Of a DNA stretch of 28,540 nucleotides, positions 1 to 5,974 are shown piece by piece. The translations under genes were made by a program, and so were the position numbers. Location of the stretch: contig JAXDIH010000251.1 of the NCBI GenBank assembly GCA_034664105.1, positions 1-28,540 of the forward strand. The letters run 5' to 3'. The notes beneath the pieces were generated by a model. The model was given only the letters and a program-made list of their open reading frames with translations. It searched no databases and was not told the DNA's origin. Positions within the stretch are counted from its first letter, which is position 1. Each line of letters begins with the position of its first letter. Source of the DNA: JACVRW01 sp034664105 (lineage in GTDB: Bacteria > Actinomycetota > Thermoleophilia > Solirubrobacterales > Thermoleophilaceae).

Positions 1-1
1 G

Positions 2-79
2 GTCGGGCTGCGCCTGCTGCTCTTCGCGGGCCGGGTGACCGATCCCCGGCCGCCGCTCCCTGGCAGGGTGGGCGCATGA
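2..79 (+). CDS. 3' end of an unidentified gene (partial)
   Basis: One frame is open from the window edge and ends at TGA 77-79. It encodes 25 residues that begin VGLRLLLFAGR and end PLPGRVGA. The TGA overlaps the ATG of the next gene in a 4-bp ATGA, as in translationally coupled operons, and this is the main reason to believe the frame. Too little protein is visible to name a family. The short hydrophobic stretch followed by a Pro/Arg-rich tail could be the end of a membrane protein. Confidence 0.4.
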   Translation, partial: VGLRLLLFAGRVTDPRPPLPGRVGA

Positions 80-840
80 CCCGACTGGCCGACGTGGACC
101 TGACCCTGCGGCTGTCCAAGTCCGACGTGAAGAAGCAGCTCGCGGCCGCCCAGCAGCGGCTCGTCGGGCTGCGCCTGCTGCTCGGCGGTCAGATCGGACA
201 GCGGACGATCGGGCCGCCGCTGCTCGTGCTGTTCGAGGGCTGGGACGCCTCCGGCAAGGGCGGAGCCATCAAGCGGCTGGTGGCTCCGCTGGACACTCGG
301 CACGTCCGCGTGGCGCAGTTCGCCGCGCCGACCCCCGACGAGGCCCGCCACCACTACCTGTGGCGCTTCTGGCCGAAGCTGCCGGGGTGGGGCGGCATGG
401 CCGTGTTCGACCGCTCGTGGTACGGGCGCGTCCTGGTCGAGCGGGTGGAGGGATTCGCCACCCCCGAGCAATGGCAGCGAGGCTACGGCGAGATCGTGGA
501 GCTGGAGCGCACGCTCGGCGCCGAGGGCACGGTGCTGATCAAGTTCTTCATGCACATCTCGGAAGAGGAGCAGCTGCGGCGCTTCGAGCAACGCCGCGAC
601 GACCCGCTCAAGAACTGGAAGCTGACGCCGGACGACTGGGAGAACCGCCGCAAGCGCCCGCAGTACCTCGAGGCGATCGAGGACATGCTCGAGCACACCG
701 ACCACGACGCCGCGCCGTGGCACCTGGTCGAGGCCGAGGACAAGAAGTACGGGCGCGTGAAGGTGGTCGAGACGGTGATCGAGCGCGTGGAGGCCGGGAT
801 GCGCGAGCAGCGCATCGAGCCACCCGCTCTGCCCGCCTAG
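76..840 (+). CDS. ppk2: Polyphosphate kinase 2 family protein (PPK2)
   Basis: A 254-residue protein of the PPK2 family, cytosolic enzymes that transfer phosphate between polyphosphate and nucleotides. The Walker A motif GWDASGKGGAIKR is at residues 55-67. The Walker B-like FDRSWYGR (Asp112) follows, then the lid segment with LRRFEQR and DPLKNWKLTPDDW at about 165-190. These are the family landmarks, and the length is normal for a one-domain PPK2. The start at ATG 76 overlaps the stop of the upstream frame. The stop TAG forms a CTAG palindrome (837-840) that also supplies the stop of the convergent nucS gene. Whether it favours AMP, ADP or GDP cannot be read with confidence. The family is certain; the direction and substrate are inference. 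Confidence 0.93.
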   Translation: MTRLADVDLTLRLSKSDVKKQLAAAQQRLVGLRLLLGGQIGQRTIGPPLLVLFEGWDASGKGGAIKRLVAPLDTRHVRVAQFAAPTPDEARHHYLWRFWPKLPGWGGMAVFDRSWYGRVLVERVEGFATPEQWQRGYGEIVELERTLGAEGTVLIKFFMHISEEEQLRRFEQRRDDPLKNWKLTPDDWENRRKRPQYLEAIEDMLEHTDHDAAPWHLVEAEDKKYGRVKVVETVIERVEAGMREQRIEPPALPA

Positions 841-1499
841 GCGAACAGCGTCAGGTCCGGCTCGCGCTCGCCGCGCAGCACCGCCGGATCGACCTCGACG
901 CACGCGATGGCGCGCGACTCGGCGAGCACGCGCGCCTGCGGCTTGATCACCTGGGCGGCGAGCACGCCGCGGCAGCGCGCCAACCCGGGCTCCAGGCAGA
1001 TGCGCTCGAGGTAGCGGGTGAGCTGCTCGACGGCGTCGATCGTGGCCACGCGCTTGATCTCGACTGCTACGAAGCCGTCGTCCTCGTCGCGGCACATGAG
1101 GTCAACCGGGCCGATATCCGTGGGCCACTCGCGGCGGACCAGGCGCAGGCCCGCGGGAGGGGCGTCGGCCAGCAGCTCCTGGAGCTCGCGCTCCACCCCC
1201 TCCTTCTCTAGCGCGGCAGCCTCGCCCATGTCGTGGGTCACGTCCGAGATCACCTCGGAGATGAGGATCTCCAGCCGGTCCTCGGTCGCGCCCGCCTTCT
1301 TGCGCACCACCATCCGGCCCGGCTCCTCCTCGATCACGGCCGGCGGGGTCATCCAGTTCTGCGGCTTGAATCCGCCCGTGTCGGCATGGACCATCACCGA
1401 GCCATCCGACTTGAGCATGAGCAGGCGCAGGGCCTCGGGCAGCACGGCGGTCAGGCGACCGGTGTAGCGAACCTCGCAGCGGGCGACGATCAGGCGCAC
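837..1499 (-). CDS. nucS: Mismatch-specific endonuclease NucS/EndoMS
   Basis: A 220-residue protein matching NucS/EndoMS, the endonuclease that cuts at mismatches and gives MutS/MutL-independent mismatch repair in many actinobacteria and archaea. The N-terminal domain begins MRLIVARCEVRYTGRL, as in mycobacterial NucS. The nuclease core has GPVDLMCRD (Asp133) and VAVEIKR (Glu147, Lys149), then VEQLTRYLE and IKPQAR. The C-terminus ends DLTLFA, which resembles a beta-clamp-binding motif; such a motif is known at the C-terminus of corynebacterial EndoMS. The frame is open far upstream, to 1772. GTG 1499 is preferred because it matches the family N-terminus and lies exactly 7 nt after a TACGGT -10 element. 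It shares the CTAG stop palindrome with the convergent PPK2 gene and is divergent from the gene at 1539. Confidence 0.93.
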   Translation of the reverse strand: MRLIVARCEVRYTGRLTAVLPEALRLLMLKSDGSVMVHADTGGFKPQNWMTPPAVIEEEPGRMVVRKKAGATEDRLEILISEVISDVTHDMGEAAALEKEGVERELQELLADAPPAGLRLVRREWPTDIGPVDLMCRDEDDGFVAVEIKRVATIDAVEQLTRYLERICLEPGLARCRGVLAAQVIKPQARVLAESRAIACVEVDPAVLRGEREPDLTLFA

Positions 1500-1506
1500 G
1501 ATCGCC

Positions 1507-1512
1507 ACCGTA
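1507..1512 (-). promoter_or_regulatory. -10 element of a leaderless nucS transcript
   Basis: TACGGT on the minus strand is followed by 7 nt and then GTG 1499. This spacing puts the transcription start at or next to the start codon. No Shine-Dalgarno sequence precedes that GTG. Confidence 0.6.
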
Positions 1513-1526
1513 ATCTCGAGGTCGGA

Positions 1527-1532
1527 TAGCGT
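1527..1532 (+). promoter_or_regulatory. -10 element of a leaderless transcript for the gene at 1539
   Basis: TAGCGT is followed by 6 nt and GTG 1539. It lies back-to-back with the nucS -10 element, so both divergent genes appear to be leaderless. No convincing -35 hexamer is seen. Confidence 0.55.
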
Positions 1533-1538
1533 TGGCCC

Positions 1539-2477
1539 GTGCCGGTCAGTTGGCCCGACCACGTCGACCAGATCCTCGGCGCGGACATGACCGCGGCCCT
1601 CGGTTACGTGACCCCGGCCGGAGGAGCGGTGGTCATGGCGGTCGCGCCGGTCGGTCTGCGCGACCGCGAGCGCGGGACCGTGGGGTTCACGACTTCGCTC
1701 GGCTTCTCCAAGAAGCTCGACCGCATCCAGCGCGAGCCGCGCGTGGCGCTGGCGTACCACGCGCGCGAGCACGGGGAGAGCAACCGCTCCGAGTACGTGC
1801 TCGTCCAGGGTCGCGCCGAGCCCGTCACGGAGCCCACCGCCGAGGACCGGGCGCTGGTGCGCCGGCAGGCCGAGCGGTTCCTCGGCGGCGCGCGCGGCGG
1901 AGCCTTCTGGGACCGCTGGCTGCGCGAGTACTACATGGTGCGCATCCCGGTGTGGGTGCGCGTGGAGCGGCTGACCGTGTGGCCCGACCTGCGCTGCGCC
2001 GGAGAGCCGGAGCTGTACGGCCTGCCGCAGCCGGCCTCATCGCCCGACCCGCAGCTGGCGCCGGCCAAGGGGACCGGCCCGCGCGTGGACATGCAGCGCG
2101 CTGCCAAGCGGCTGGCCCGGACCGCGCACCTGCTGCTCGGCCACGTCACCGCCGACGGCTACCCGGAGATCGGCCCGGTGGAGCTGCACGCCTCCGATGC
2201 CACCGGCCTCGAGCTGACCGGCGCGCCCGGCGTCATCCCGGACGGCACGCGCCGCGCCGGCCTGCTCGGCCACTCCTACCGGCCCAAGCTGGTCGGCCTG
2301 ACCGCCCGCCAGCACACGGGCTGGCTGGAGGCCGGCGACGACCGTGGCCTGTACGCGCCCCACTCGGAGACCGGCTTCGTGGCGCCGCCCAACAAGACGC
2401 TGCTGCTGCTCGGCAACGGGCTGCAGGCGAAGCTGGGCGTGCGGCGGGCCCGCAAGGCGGGCAAGCTGCCGGCGTAA
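1539..2477 (+). CDS. Pyridoxamine 5'-phosphate oxidase-like (split beta-barrel) protein
   Basis: A 312-residue soluble protein. Residues about 15-165 look like an FMN- or F420-binding split beta-barrel of the pyridoxamine-phosphate-oxidase superfamily: ADMTAALGYVTPAGGAVVMAV, then GTVGFTTSLGFSKKLDRIQREPRVALAY, a strand pattern typical of the family. The second half, about 190-290, has another similar strand segment (LLLGHVTADGYPEIGPVEL). It may therefore be a tandem-barrel protein, although the second copy is weaker. GTG 1539 is favoured by the TAGCGT box 6 nt upstream. It is divergent from nucS. The substrate and the flavin cannot be assigned from sequence alone, and no role in DNA repair is implied by the neighbour. 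Confidence 0.7.
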   Translation: MPVSWPDHVDQILGADMTAALGYVTPAGGAVVMAVAPVGLRDRERGTVGFTTSLGFSKKLDRIQREPRVALAYHAREHGESNRSEYVLVQGRAEPVTEPTAEDRALVRRQAERFLGGARGGAFWDRWLREYYMVRIPVWVRVERLTVWPDLRCAGEPELYGLPQPASSPDPQLAPAKGTGPRVDMQRAAKRLARTAHLLLGHVTADGYPEIGPVELHASDATGLELTGAPGVIPDGTRRAGLLGHSYRPKLVGLTARQHTGWLEAGDDRGLYAPHSETGFVAPPNKTLLLLGNGLQAKLGVRRARKAGKLPA

Positions 2478-2504
2478 GAAGCAGCAACCAGGTGGGGCCA
2501 ACCG

Positions 2505-2555
2505 GAGTGTGGGCTACGAAAGTTGCGCATATGGCCACCCAGGGGGCCCACACTC
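2505..2555. repeat. Inverted repeat in a convergent intergenic region
   Basis: GAGTGTGGGC at 2505-2514 is matched perfectly by GCCCACACTC at 2546-2555, with a 31-nt loop. A second, imperfect pair (about 2491-2500 with 2532-2540) crosses the first, so the two helices would form either a pseudoknot or mutually exclusive stems. The 118-bp region lies between two gene ends (2477 and 2596). A bidirectional terminator is possible, but no clean T-run follows the arms. Confidence 0.45.
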
Positions 2556-2595
2556 GGAGAATGCCCCGCTCGGGCCGCCCTTTATTGCTCGCCGC

Positions 2596-3360
2596 TCACC
2601 GGCGCCACGGCAGCCGCGAGCGCTTGCGCTGAGCGCGCCGCCGCTGGACGAGCACGCCGCTGCCCACGCCCAGCGCCGCCAGGCCCGCCGCCAGCGCCGT
2701 GGGCCGGGCGCGCAGCCGGTTGAACTCGCCCTCCACCTCTGGCCACAGCAGCTCGTCCGTCAGCTCGCCCGCGGCCTCGGGCGTGGTGGCCAGCTCGTGC
2801 GCCGCGATCGGCTTGGCGAACGCCACCTGTACGCGGCGCGGCTTCGGGAACGGGCCCAGGAACAGCTGCTCGGTGCCCGTGATCGCCGTGGGTACCAGCG
2901 GCGCCCCGGATTCGAGCGCCAGTCGTCCGGCGCCGCGCTTGGGGTGGCCCAGCTCCTCCGGGTCGCGGATGCGCGTGCCCTCCGGGAACAGCGCGAGCAG
3001 CCCGCCCTGGTCGAGGATGACCCGCGCCGTCTCCAGCGCGTCGGCGTCCGAGCTGCCGCGGCGCACCGGGAAGGCGCCCAGGCGCACCAGCAGCCGGCCG
3101 TAGCGAGCCTCGATCAGCTCGGTCTTGGCCATGAAGCGCAGGTGTCGCCGGGTGCAGACCGCGATGAAGAACGAGTCCCAGAAGCTCTTGTGGTTCGGCG
3201 CGATGATCGCCGCGCCCGACTTCGGAATGTGCTCGGCGCCCGACACGTGCATGCGGAACCAGATCCGCAGAAACGGGGTGACGATCCCGCGGACGAACGC
3301 GTACAGCGGCCGCGACACGCCTTTCTCGCGCGCGAGGCGGTGCGCCTCCTCGTTGGTCAC
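2596..3360 (-). CDS. plsC: Lysophospholipid acyltransferase, PlsC family
   Basis: A 254-residue membrane-associated acyltransferase of the 1-acylglycerol-3-phosphate acyltransferase family, which acylates lysophosphatidic acid or a related lipid during phospholipid synthesis. The HX4D catalytic motif is NHKSFWD (His57, Asp62), motif II is GAFPVRR (about 96-101), motif III is FPEGTR (125-130), and motif IV is VPTAITGT. After the catalytic domain, a hydrophobic Ala/Gly/Leu segment and a very basic tail (QRRRAQRKRSR) look like a C-terminal membrane anchor, which is less usual. GTG 3360 is placed by a TAATTT box exactly 7 nt upstream. It is divergent from csbD, and their promoters share only 53 bp. 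Exact acyl acceptor unknown. Confidence 0.88.
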   Translation of the reverse strand: MTNEEAHRLAREKGVSRPLYAFVRGIVTPFLRIWFRMHVSGAEHIPKSGAAIIAPNHKSFWDSFFIAVCTRRHLRFMAKTELIEARYGRLLVRLGAFPVRRGSSDADALETARVILDQGGLLALFPEGTRIRDPEELGHPKRGAGRLALESGAPLVPTAITGTEQLFLGPFPKPRRVQVAFAKPIAAHELATTPEAAGELTDELLWPEVEGEFNRLRARPTALAAGLAALGVGSGVLVQRRRAQRKRSRLPWRR

Positions 3361-3367
3361 GGGCGGG

Positions 3368-3373
3368 AAATTA
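3368..3373 (-). promoter_or_regulatory. -10 element of a leaderless plsC transcript
   Basis: TAATTT on the minus strand is followed by 7 nt (CCCGCCC) and GTG 3360. This is an AT-rich hexamer in otherwise GC-rich DNA, at the spacing expected for leaderless initiation. Confidence 0.65.
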
Positions 3374-3378
3374 CAGGC

Positions 3379-3403
3379 GTTTCCGGCCGTTTCGCGTGGG
3401 GTA
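3379..3403 (+). promoter_or_regulatory. Sigma-B-like promoter of csbD
   Basis: GTTTCC (3379-3384), a 13-nt spacer and GGGTAC (3398-3403) fit the general-stress sigma-B consensus (GTTT, 12-15 nt, GGGTA). The predicted transcription start is about 3-4 nt before ATG 3414, so the message would be nearly leaderless. The csbD gene of Bacillus subtilis is itself sigma-B controlled. Confidence 0.6.
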
Positions 3404-3413
3404 CGAGAACCGC

Positions 3414-3602
3414 ATGAGCATTCTGGACAAGATCACCGGCCGGGCCAAGAAGGCCGCGGGCGACCTGACGGGCGACAGATCGCTGCGGGCCGAGGGCCGC
3501 CGCGAGGAGCGCAAGGGCGAGGAGAAGGAGAAGCTCGCCGACGCGCAGGACCGGGTCGAGGAGAAGGCGCAGGACGTCGCCGACCTGGAGCGCCGCACCT
3601 GA
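3414..3602 (+). CDS. csbD: CsbD family stress protein
   Basis: A 62-residue, highly charged, probably helical soluble protein beginning MSILDKITGRAKKAAGDL, followed by TGDRSLRAEGRREE. This matches the CsbD family (small general-stress proteins of unknown biochemical role). The ATG at 3414 gives the typical family N-terminus; the GTG at 3396 lies inside the promoter and is rejected. The sigma-B-like promoter just upstream and the strong hairpin just downstream make it a self-contained stress gene. It sits between a divergent acyltransferase and the AI-2E gene, which has its own -10 element. Confidence 0.85.
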   Translation: MSILDKITGRAKKAAGDLTGDRSLRAEGRREERKGEEKEKLADAQDRVEEKAQDVADLERRT

Positions 3603-3627
3603 GCCGGCCGCCGCAATCGATTCAGCT

Positions 3628-3659
3628 CGAGGACGCGCGCCGCAGGGCGCGCGTCTTCG
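3628..3659 (+). terminator. Strong hairpin, probable terminator of csbD
   Basis: The perfect 10-bp stem GACGCGCGCC/GGCGCGCGTC has a GCAG loop and extends outward by four more pairs, one of them G-T, to 14 bp. The descending arm ends in TTCGTTCT rather than a clean T-run. It lies 25 nt after the csbD stop and before the next promoter. Confidence 0.65.
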
Positions 3660-3685
3660 TTCTGGGCTCCCGCTGCCGCCGCGGG

Positions 3686-3691
3686 TACGGT
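3686..3691 (+). promoter_or_regulatory. -10 element of a leaderless AI-2E gene transcript
   Basis: TACGGT is followed by 7 nt and GTG 3699. It has the same hexamer and spacing as the nucS promoter in this window. Confidence 0.55.
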
Positions 3692-3698
3692 TGAGGCT

Positions 3699-4877
3699 GT
3701 GACCGAGGAAGGCACTCCTCACGTCGCGTACCGCGCGGTCCTGCTCGCGGCGGGGCTGCTCCTGTTCGGGCTGCTCTTCCGCCAGCTCGTCACGCTGCTG
3801 CTGGCGATCCTGATCACGATCGTCTTCGCCATCCCCCTGGCCACGGCCGCCTCCCGCTTCGAGCGCCATGGGATGCCGCGGCCGATCGGGGCGCTGCTCG
3901 GGCTGGTCGGCGGGCTCGCGGTCGTGGCTCTGCTGATCACTCTCCTGATCCCGCCGTTCGTCGACCAGACCGACGAGTTCGTCAACGCCGTTCCCGGCAT
4001 CGTCGACGACCTCGAGAAGACCTACGCCGACGTGACCGGTCAGGACCCCGGCCAGGTCGGCGACCGCGTGCAGGAGTTCGTCGAGAAATGGACGGACGAC
4101 CCCGAGCGCCTGATCGGCCCGATCACCTCGATCGGGCTCAACGTGGCGGGCGTGCTCGGCGCCCTCGTCCTGATCCTCATCACGGCCTACTACATGGCGA
4201 TCCGCCCCGAGCCGCTGGTCAACGGGCTGGTCAGCCTGTTCCCGCCACCGCGCCGCGACCACGTGCGCCACGTCCTCGGTCGCGTGCGCCGGGCCTGGAT
4301 CGGCTGGATGGAGGGCGTGGCGGTGGACATGCTCGCCACGTTCGCGCTGACGTTCATCGGCCTCACGATCATCGGGCTCGACTTCGCGATCTTCTTCGCC
4401 GTGCTCTCGGCGCTGCTCGTGGTGGTGCCGTACTTCGGCGCCATCGCCGGCGCGGTCCCGCCGGTGTTGTTCGCCCTCACGGACTCACCGGGCAAGGCGC
4501 TGGTGACGCTCGCGGTCTACGTGCTCGTGCAGCAGATCGAGAGCAACGTGACGATCCCGATCGTGATGTCGCAGCGCACGCGCATGCACCCGGCGATGAT
4601 CGCGATCGGCGTGGTGGTGGTGGGACAGCTGTTCGGCTTCGTCGGCTTGTTCGTGGCCGTGCCGATCCTGGCGCTGCTGGTGATCGTGACCGAGGAGTTC
4701 TGGGTCAAGCCGCTGGAGGAGAGCTACCGCCGGCGGCGCCTCAGCCAGATCGAGCTGCCGGGCTCAGGCGAGCTTCGTGATCGCGATGACCGCCCCGATC
4801 AGGACGAAGATCACGATCAGGACCTGGATGACGATCCAGAAGCGGGGCAGCTCCACCGCGGCGCCCCTACTCGATGA
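3699..4877 (+). CDS. AI-2E family transporter (TqsA/PerM-like membrane protein)
   Basis: A 392-residue integral membrane protein with the layout of the AI-2E transporter family. There are paired N-terminal helices at about 10-60, a helix at about 65-90, a soluble segment at about 95-145 (VDQTDEFVNAVPGIVDDLEKTYADV), then helices from about 150 to 345 containing VVPYFGAIAGAVPPVLFAL and the VGQLFGFVGLFVAVPILALL signature. Family members include AI-2 exporters, Na+/H+ antiporters and unassigned proteins, so the substrate is unknown. GTG 3699 has a -10 element 7 nt upstream. The last 38 residues are an odd Asp/His-rich tail with atypical A/T third positions. This tail is exactly the antisense reading of the small ORF at 4764-4856, so it is probably a read-through tail and not a domain. 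Its stop overlaps the convergent response regulator by 11 bp. Confidence 0.85.
   Translation: MTEEGTPHVAYRAVLLAAGLLLFGLLFRQLVTLLLAILITIVFAIPLATAASRFERHGMPRPIGALLGLVGGLAVVALLITLLIPPFVDQTDEFVNAVPGIVDDLEKTYADVTGQDPGQVGDRVQEFVEKWTDDPERLIGPITSIGLNVAGVLGALVLILITAYYMAIRPEPLVNGLVSLFPPPRRDHVRHVLGRVRRAWIGWMEGVAVDMLATFALTFIGLTIIGLDFAIFFAVLSALLVVVPYFGAIAGAVPPVLFALTDSPGKALVTLAVYVLVQQIESNVTIPIVMSQRTRMHPAMIAIGVVVVGQLFGFVGLFVAVPILALLVIVTEEFWVKPLEESYRRRRLSQIELPGSGELRDRDDRPDQDEDHDQDLDDDPEAGQLHRGAPTR
4764..4856 (-). CDS. Putative 30-residue single-span membrane peptide
   Basis: GTG 4856 to TGA 4764 encodes 30 residues: a short head (MELPRFW), a continuous Ile/Val/Leu-rich helix and the tail AITKLA. All 30 sense codons end in G or C, as in real genes here, whereas the opposite-strand frame (the AI-2E tail) is rich in GAT codons. 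The ORF starts 10 nt after the response-regulator stop on the same strand, with AGGGGC just upstream, so it could be the second gene of that operon. It resembles no family I recognise. Its existence is inferred from composition and position. The alternative is that it is only the mirror image of an Asp-rich AI-2E tail. Confidence 0.5.
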   Translation of the reverse strand: MELPRFWIVIQVLIVIFVLIGAVIAITKLA

Positions 4878-5493
4878 TCGCTTGACGCAGCGCGATGGCC
4901 ACCGCGTGCACGCGCGTGTCGGCCTCGAGCTTGAGGATCGCGCGCTTGGTGTCCGACTTCACGGTCTCGGTGGAGAGCCCGATGCGGCGCGCCACCTCCT
5001 CCGTGTGCAGACCCTCGGCGAGCAACTGGAGGATCTCGCGCTCGCGCTCCGACAGCGGAGCGTCGGGGCCGACCTGTGACATCAGCAGCGCCGGCGACAG
5101 CGAGGGATCCACGAACGGCTTGCCACCGACCACCGTGCGGATCGCGCGCAGGAGGTCCTCCGGCGGCGAGCCCTTCAGCACGTAGCCGCGCGCGCCGGCG
5201 GCGATCGCGTCGGACAGCAGGCGCTTGTCCCCGTAGGCCGAGAACATCACGGTCTTCACGCCCGGGCTGGCCTCCGCGATCCGCTTGACGGCGGAGATCC
5301 CGTCGATTCCCGGCAGCCGCACGTCCATGATCACGACCTCGGGCTGGAGACGCTGGATGGCCTCGACCACGTCCTCGCCGCTGTCCACGTGGCCGACCAG
5401 CTCGAGGTCGGGGGTGTCCCCGAACATCAGACCGAGCCCCTGCCGCACGGCAGGGTGGTCGTCCACAGCCAGGCACTTGGTCGTTTCCGTCAC
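4867..5493 (-). CDS. NarL/FixJ-type response regulator
   Basis: A 208-residue DNA-binding response regulator. The receiver domain (1-120) has the acidic pocket Asp11/Asp12, phosphoacceptor Asp57 in VVIMDVRLPGIDG, Ser85 and Lys107 (YVLKGSP). The LuxR-type helix-turn-helix (about 145-205) reads PLSEREREILQLLAEGL and IGLSTETVKSDTKRAILKL. GTG 5493 gives a normal N-terminus (MTETTKCLAVDDHPAVR) and lies exactly 7 nt after a TAGGGT box; upstream sequence in frame is antisense to the stress protein. No histidine kinase is in the window, so it is an orphan here. The neighbours, a universal stress protein (divergent) and a possible membrane peptide (downstream), hint at a stress role, but this is inference. 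Confidence 0.9.
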   Translation of the reverse strand: MTETTKCLAVDDHPAVRQGLGLMFGDTPDLELVGHVDSGEDVVEAIQRLQPEVVIMDVRLPGIDGISAVKRIAEASPGVKTVMFSAYGDKRLLSDAIAAGARGYVLKGSPPEDLLRAIRTVVGGKPFVDPSLSPALLMSQVGPDAPLSEREREILQLLAEGLHTEEVARRIGLSTETVKSDTKRAILKLEADTRVHAVAIALRQAIIE

Positions 5494-5500
5494 CACAACC

Positions 5501-5506
5501 ACCCTA
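5501..5506 (-). promoter_or_regulatory. -10 element of a leaderless response-regulator transcript
   Basis: TAGGGT on the minus strand, then 7 nt, then GTG 5493. It is adjacent to the divergent -10 of the stress-protein gene, so the two polymerases would compete for the same DNA. Confidence 0.55.
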
Positions 5507-5510
5507 ACCG

Positions 5511-5516
5511 TATGAT
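5511..5516 (+). promoter_or_regulatory. -10 element of a leaderless universal stress protein transcript
   Basis: TATGAT, one base from the TATAAT consensus, is followed by 7 nt and ATG 5524. This is the best-scoring -10 in the window. The ATGs at 5512 and 5515 lie within or next to it and are therefore unlikely starts. Confidence 0.65.
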
Positions 5517-5523
5517 GGCCGCG

Positions 5524-5967
5524 ATGTTCGAATCCATGGTCGTTGGTACAGACGGGTCTGAGACCGCGCAGGAGGCGGTGAGACAGGCCTCGGATCTGGC
5601 CAAGCGCCTCGACGCGAAGATCCACCTGGTCAGCGCGTACGAGCCGGTGCCCGAGGGCAGGCTGCGCGAGGAGCGCCAGCAGGTACCGGACGACCTGCAG
5701 TGGATGGTCAATCCGCGCGAGGACGTCAGCGCCACGCTGGTCGATGCGGCCAAGGCGCTCGAGGAGCAGGGCGTGCGGGTGGAGACGCACGCGCGCGAGG
5801 GCGATCCCGCCGACGCGATCCTCGACGTGGCCGAGGAGGAGGGGGCCGACCTGATCGTGGTCGGCAACAAGGGCATGACCGGCGCCAAGCGGTTCCTACT
5901 CGGCAGCGTGCCGAACAAGGTCTCTCATCACGCCCCGTGCAGCGTGATGATCATCCGCACCACGTAG
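5524..5967 (+). CDS. Universal stress protein (UspA family, ATP-binding type)
   Basis: A 147-residue cytosolic UspA-domain protein. It begins MFESMVVGTDGSETAQEAVR, the usual first strand and helix. The ATP-binding signature G-2X-G-9X-G-S is complete: GNKG from Gly114 and GS at 127-128, near the C-terminus, followed by VPNKVSHHAPCSVMIIR. It therefore belongs to the nucleotide-binding class. ATG 5524 is set by the TATGAT box 7 nt before it. It is divergent from the response regulator, and its stop is 7 nt from the stop of the convergent protease. Such proteins aid survival under starvation or hypoxia in other actinobacteria; the exact role here is not readable. Confidence 0.93.
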   Translation: MFESMVVGTDGSETAQEAVRQASDLAKRLDAKIHLVSAYEPVPEGRLREERQQVPDDLQWMVNPREDVSATLVDAAKALEEQGVRVETHAREGDPADAILDVAEEEGADLIVVGNKGMTGAKRFLLGSVPNKVSHHAPCSVMIIRTT

Positions 5968-5974
5968 GCGCCCC

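Noticed and set aside
1500..1772. N-terminal extension of NucS by about 90 residues
   Set aside because: The residues are low-complexity, antisense to the split-barrel protein gene, and precede the family N-terminus; the -10 element would lie inside it.
3396..3413. GTG 3396 as the csbD start
   Set aside because: It lies inside the sigma-B-like promoter and adds residues not found in the family; ATG 3414 gives the typical N-terminus.
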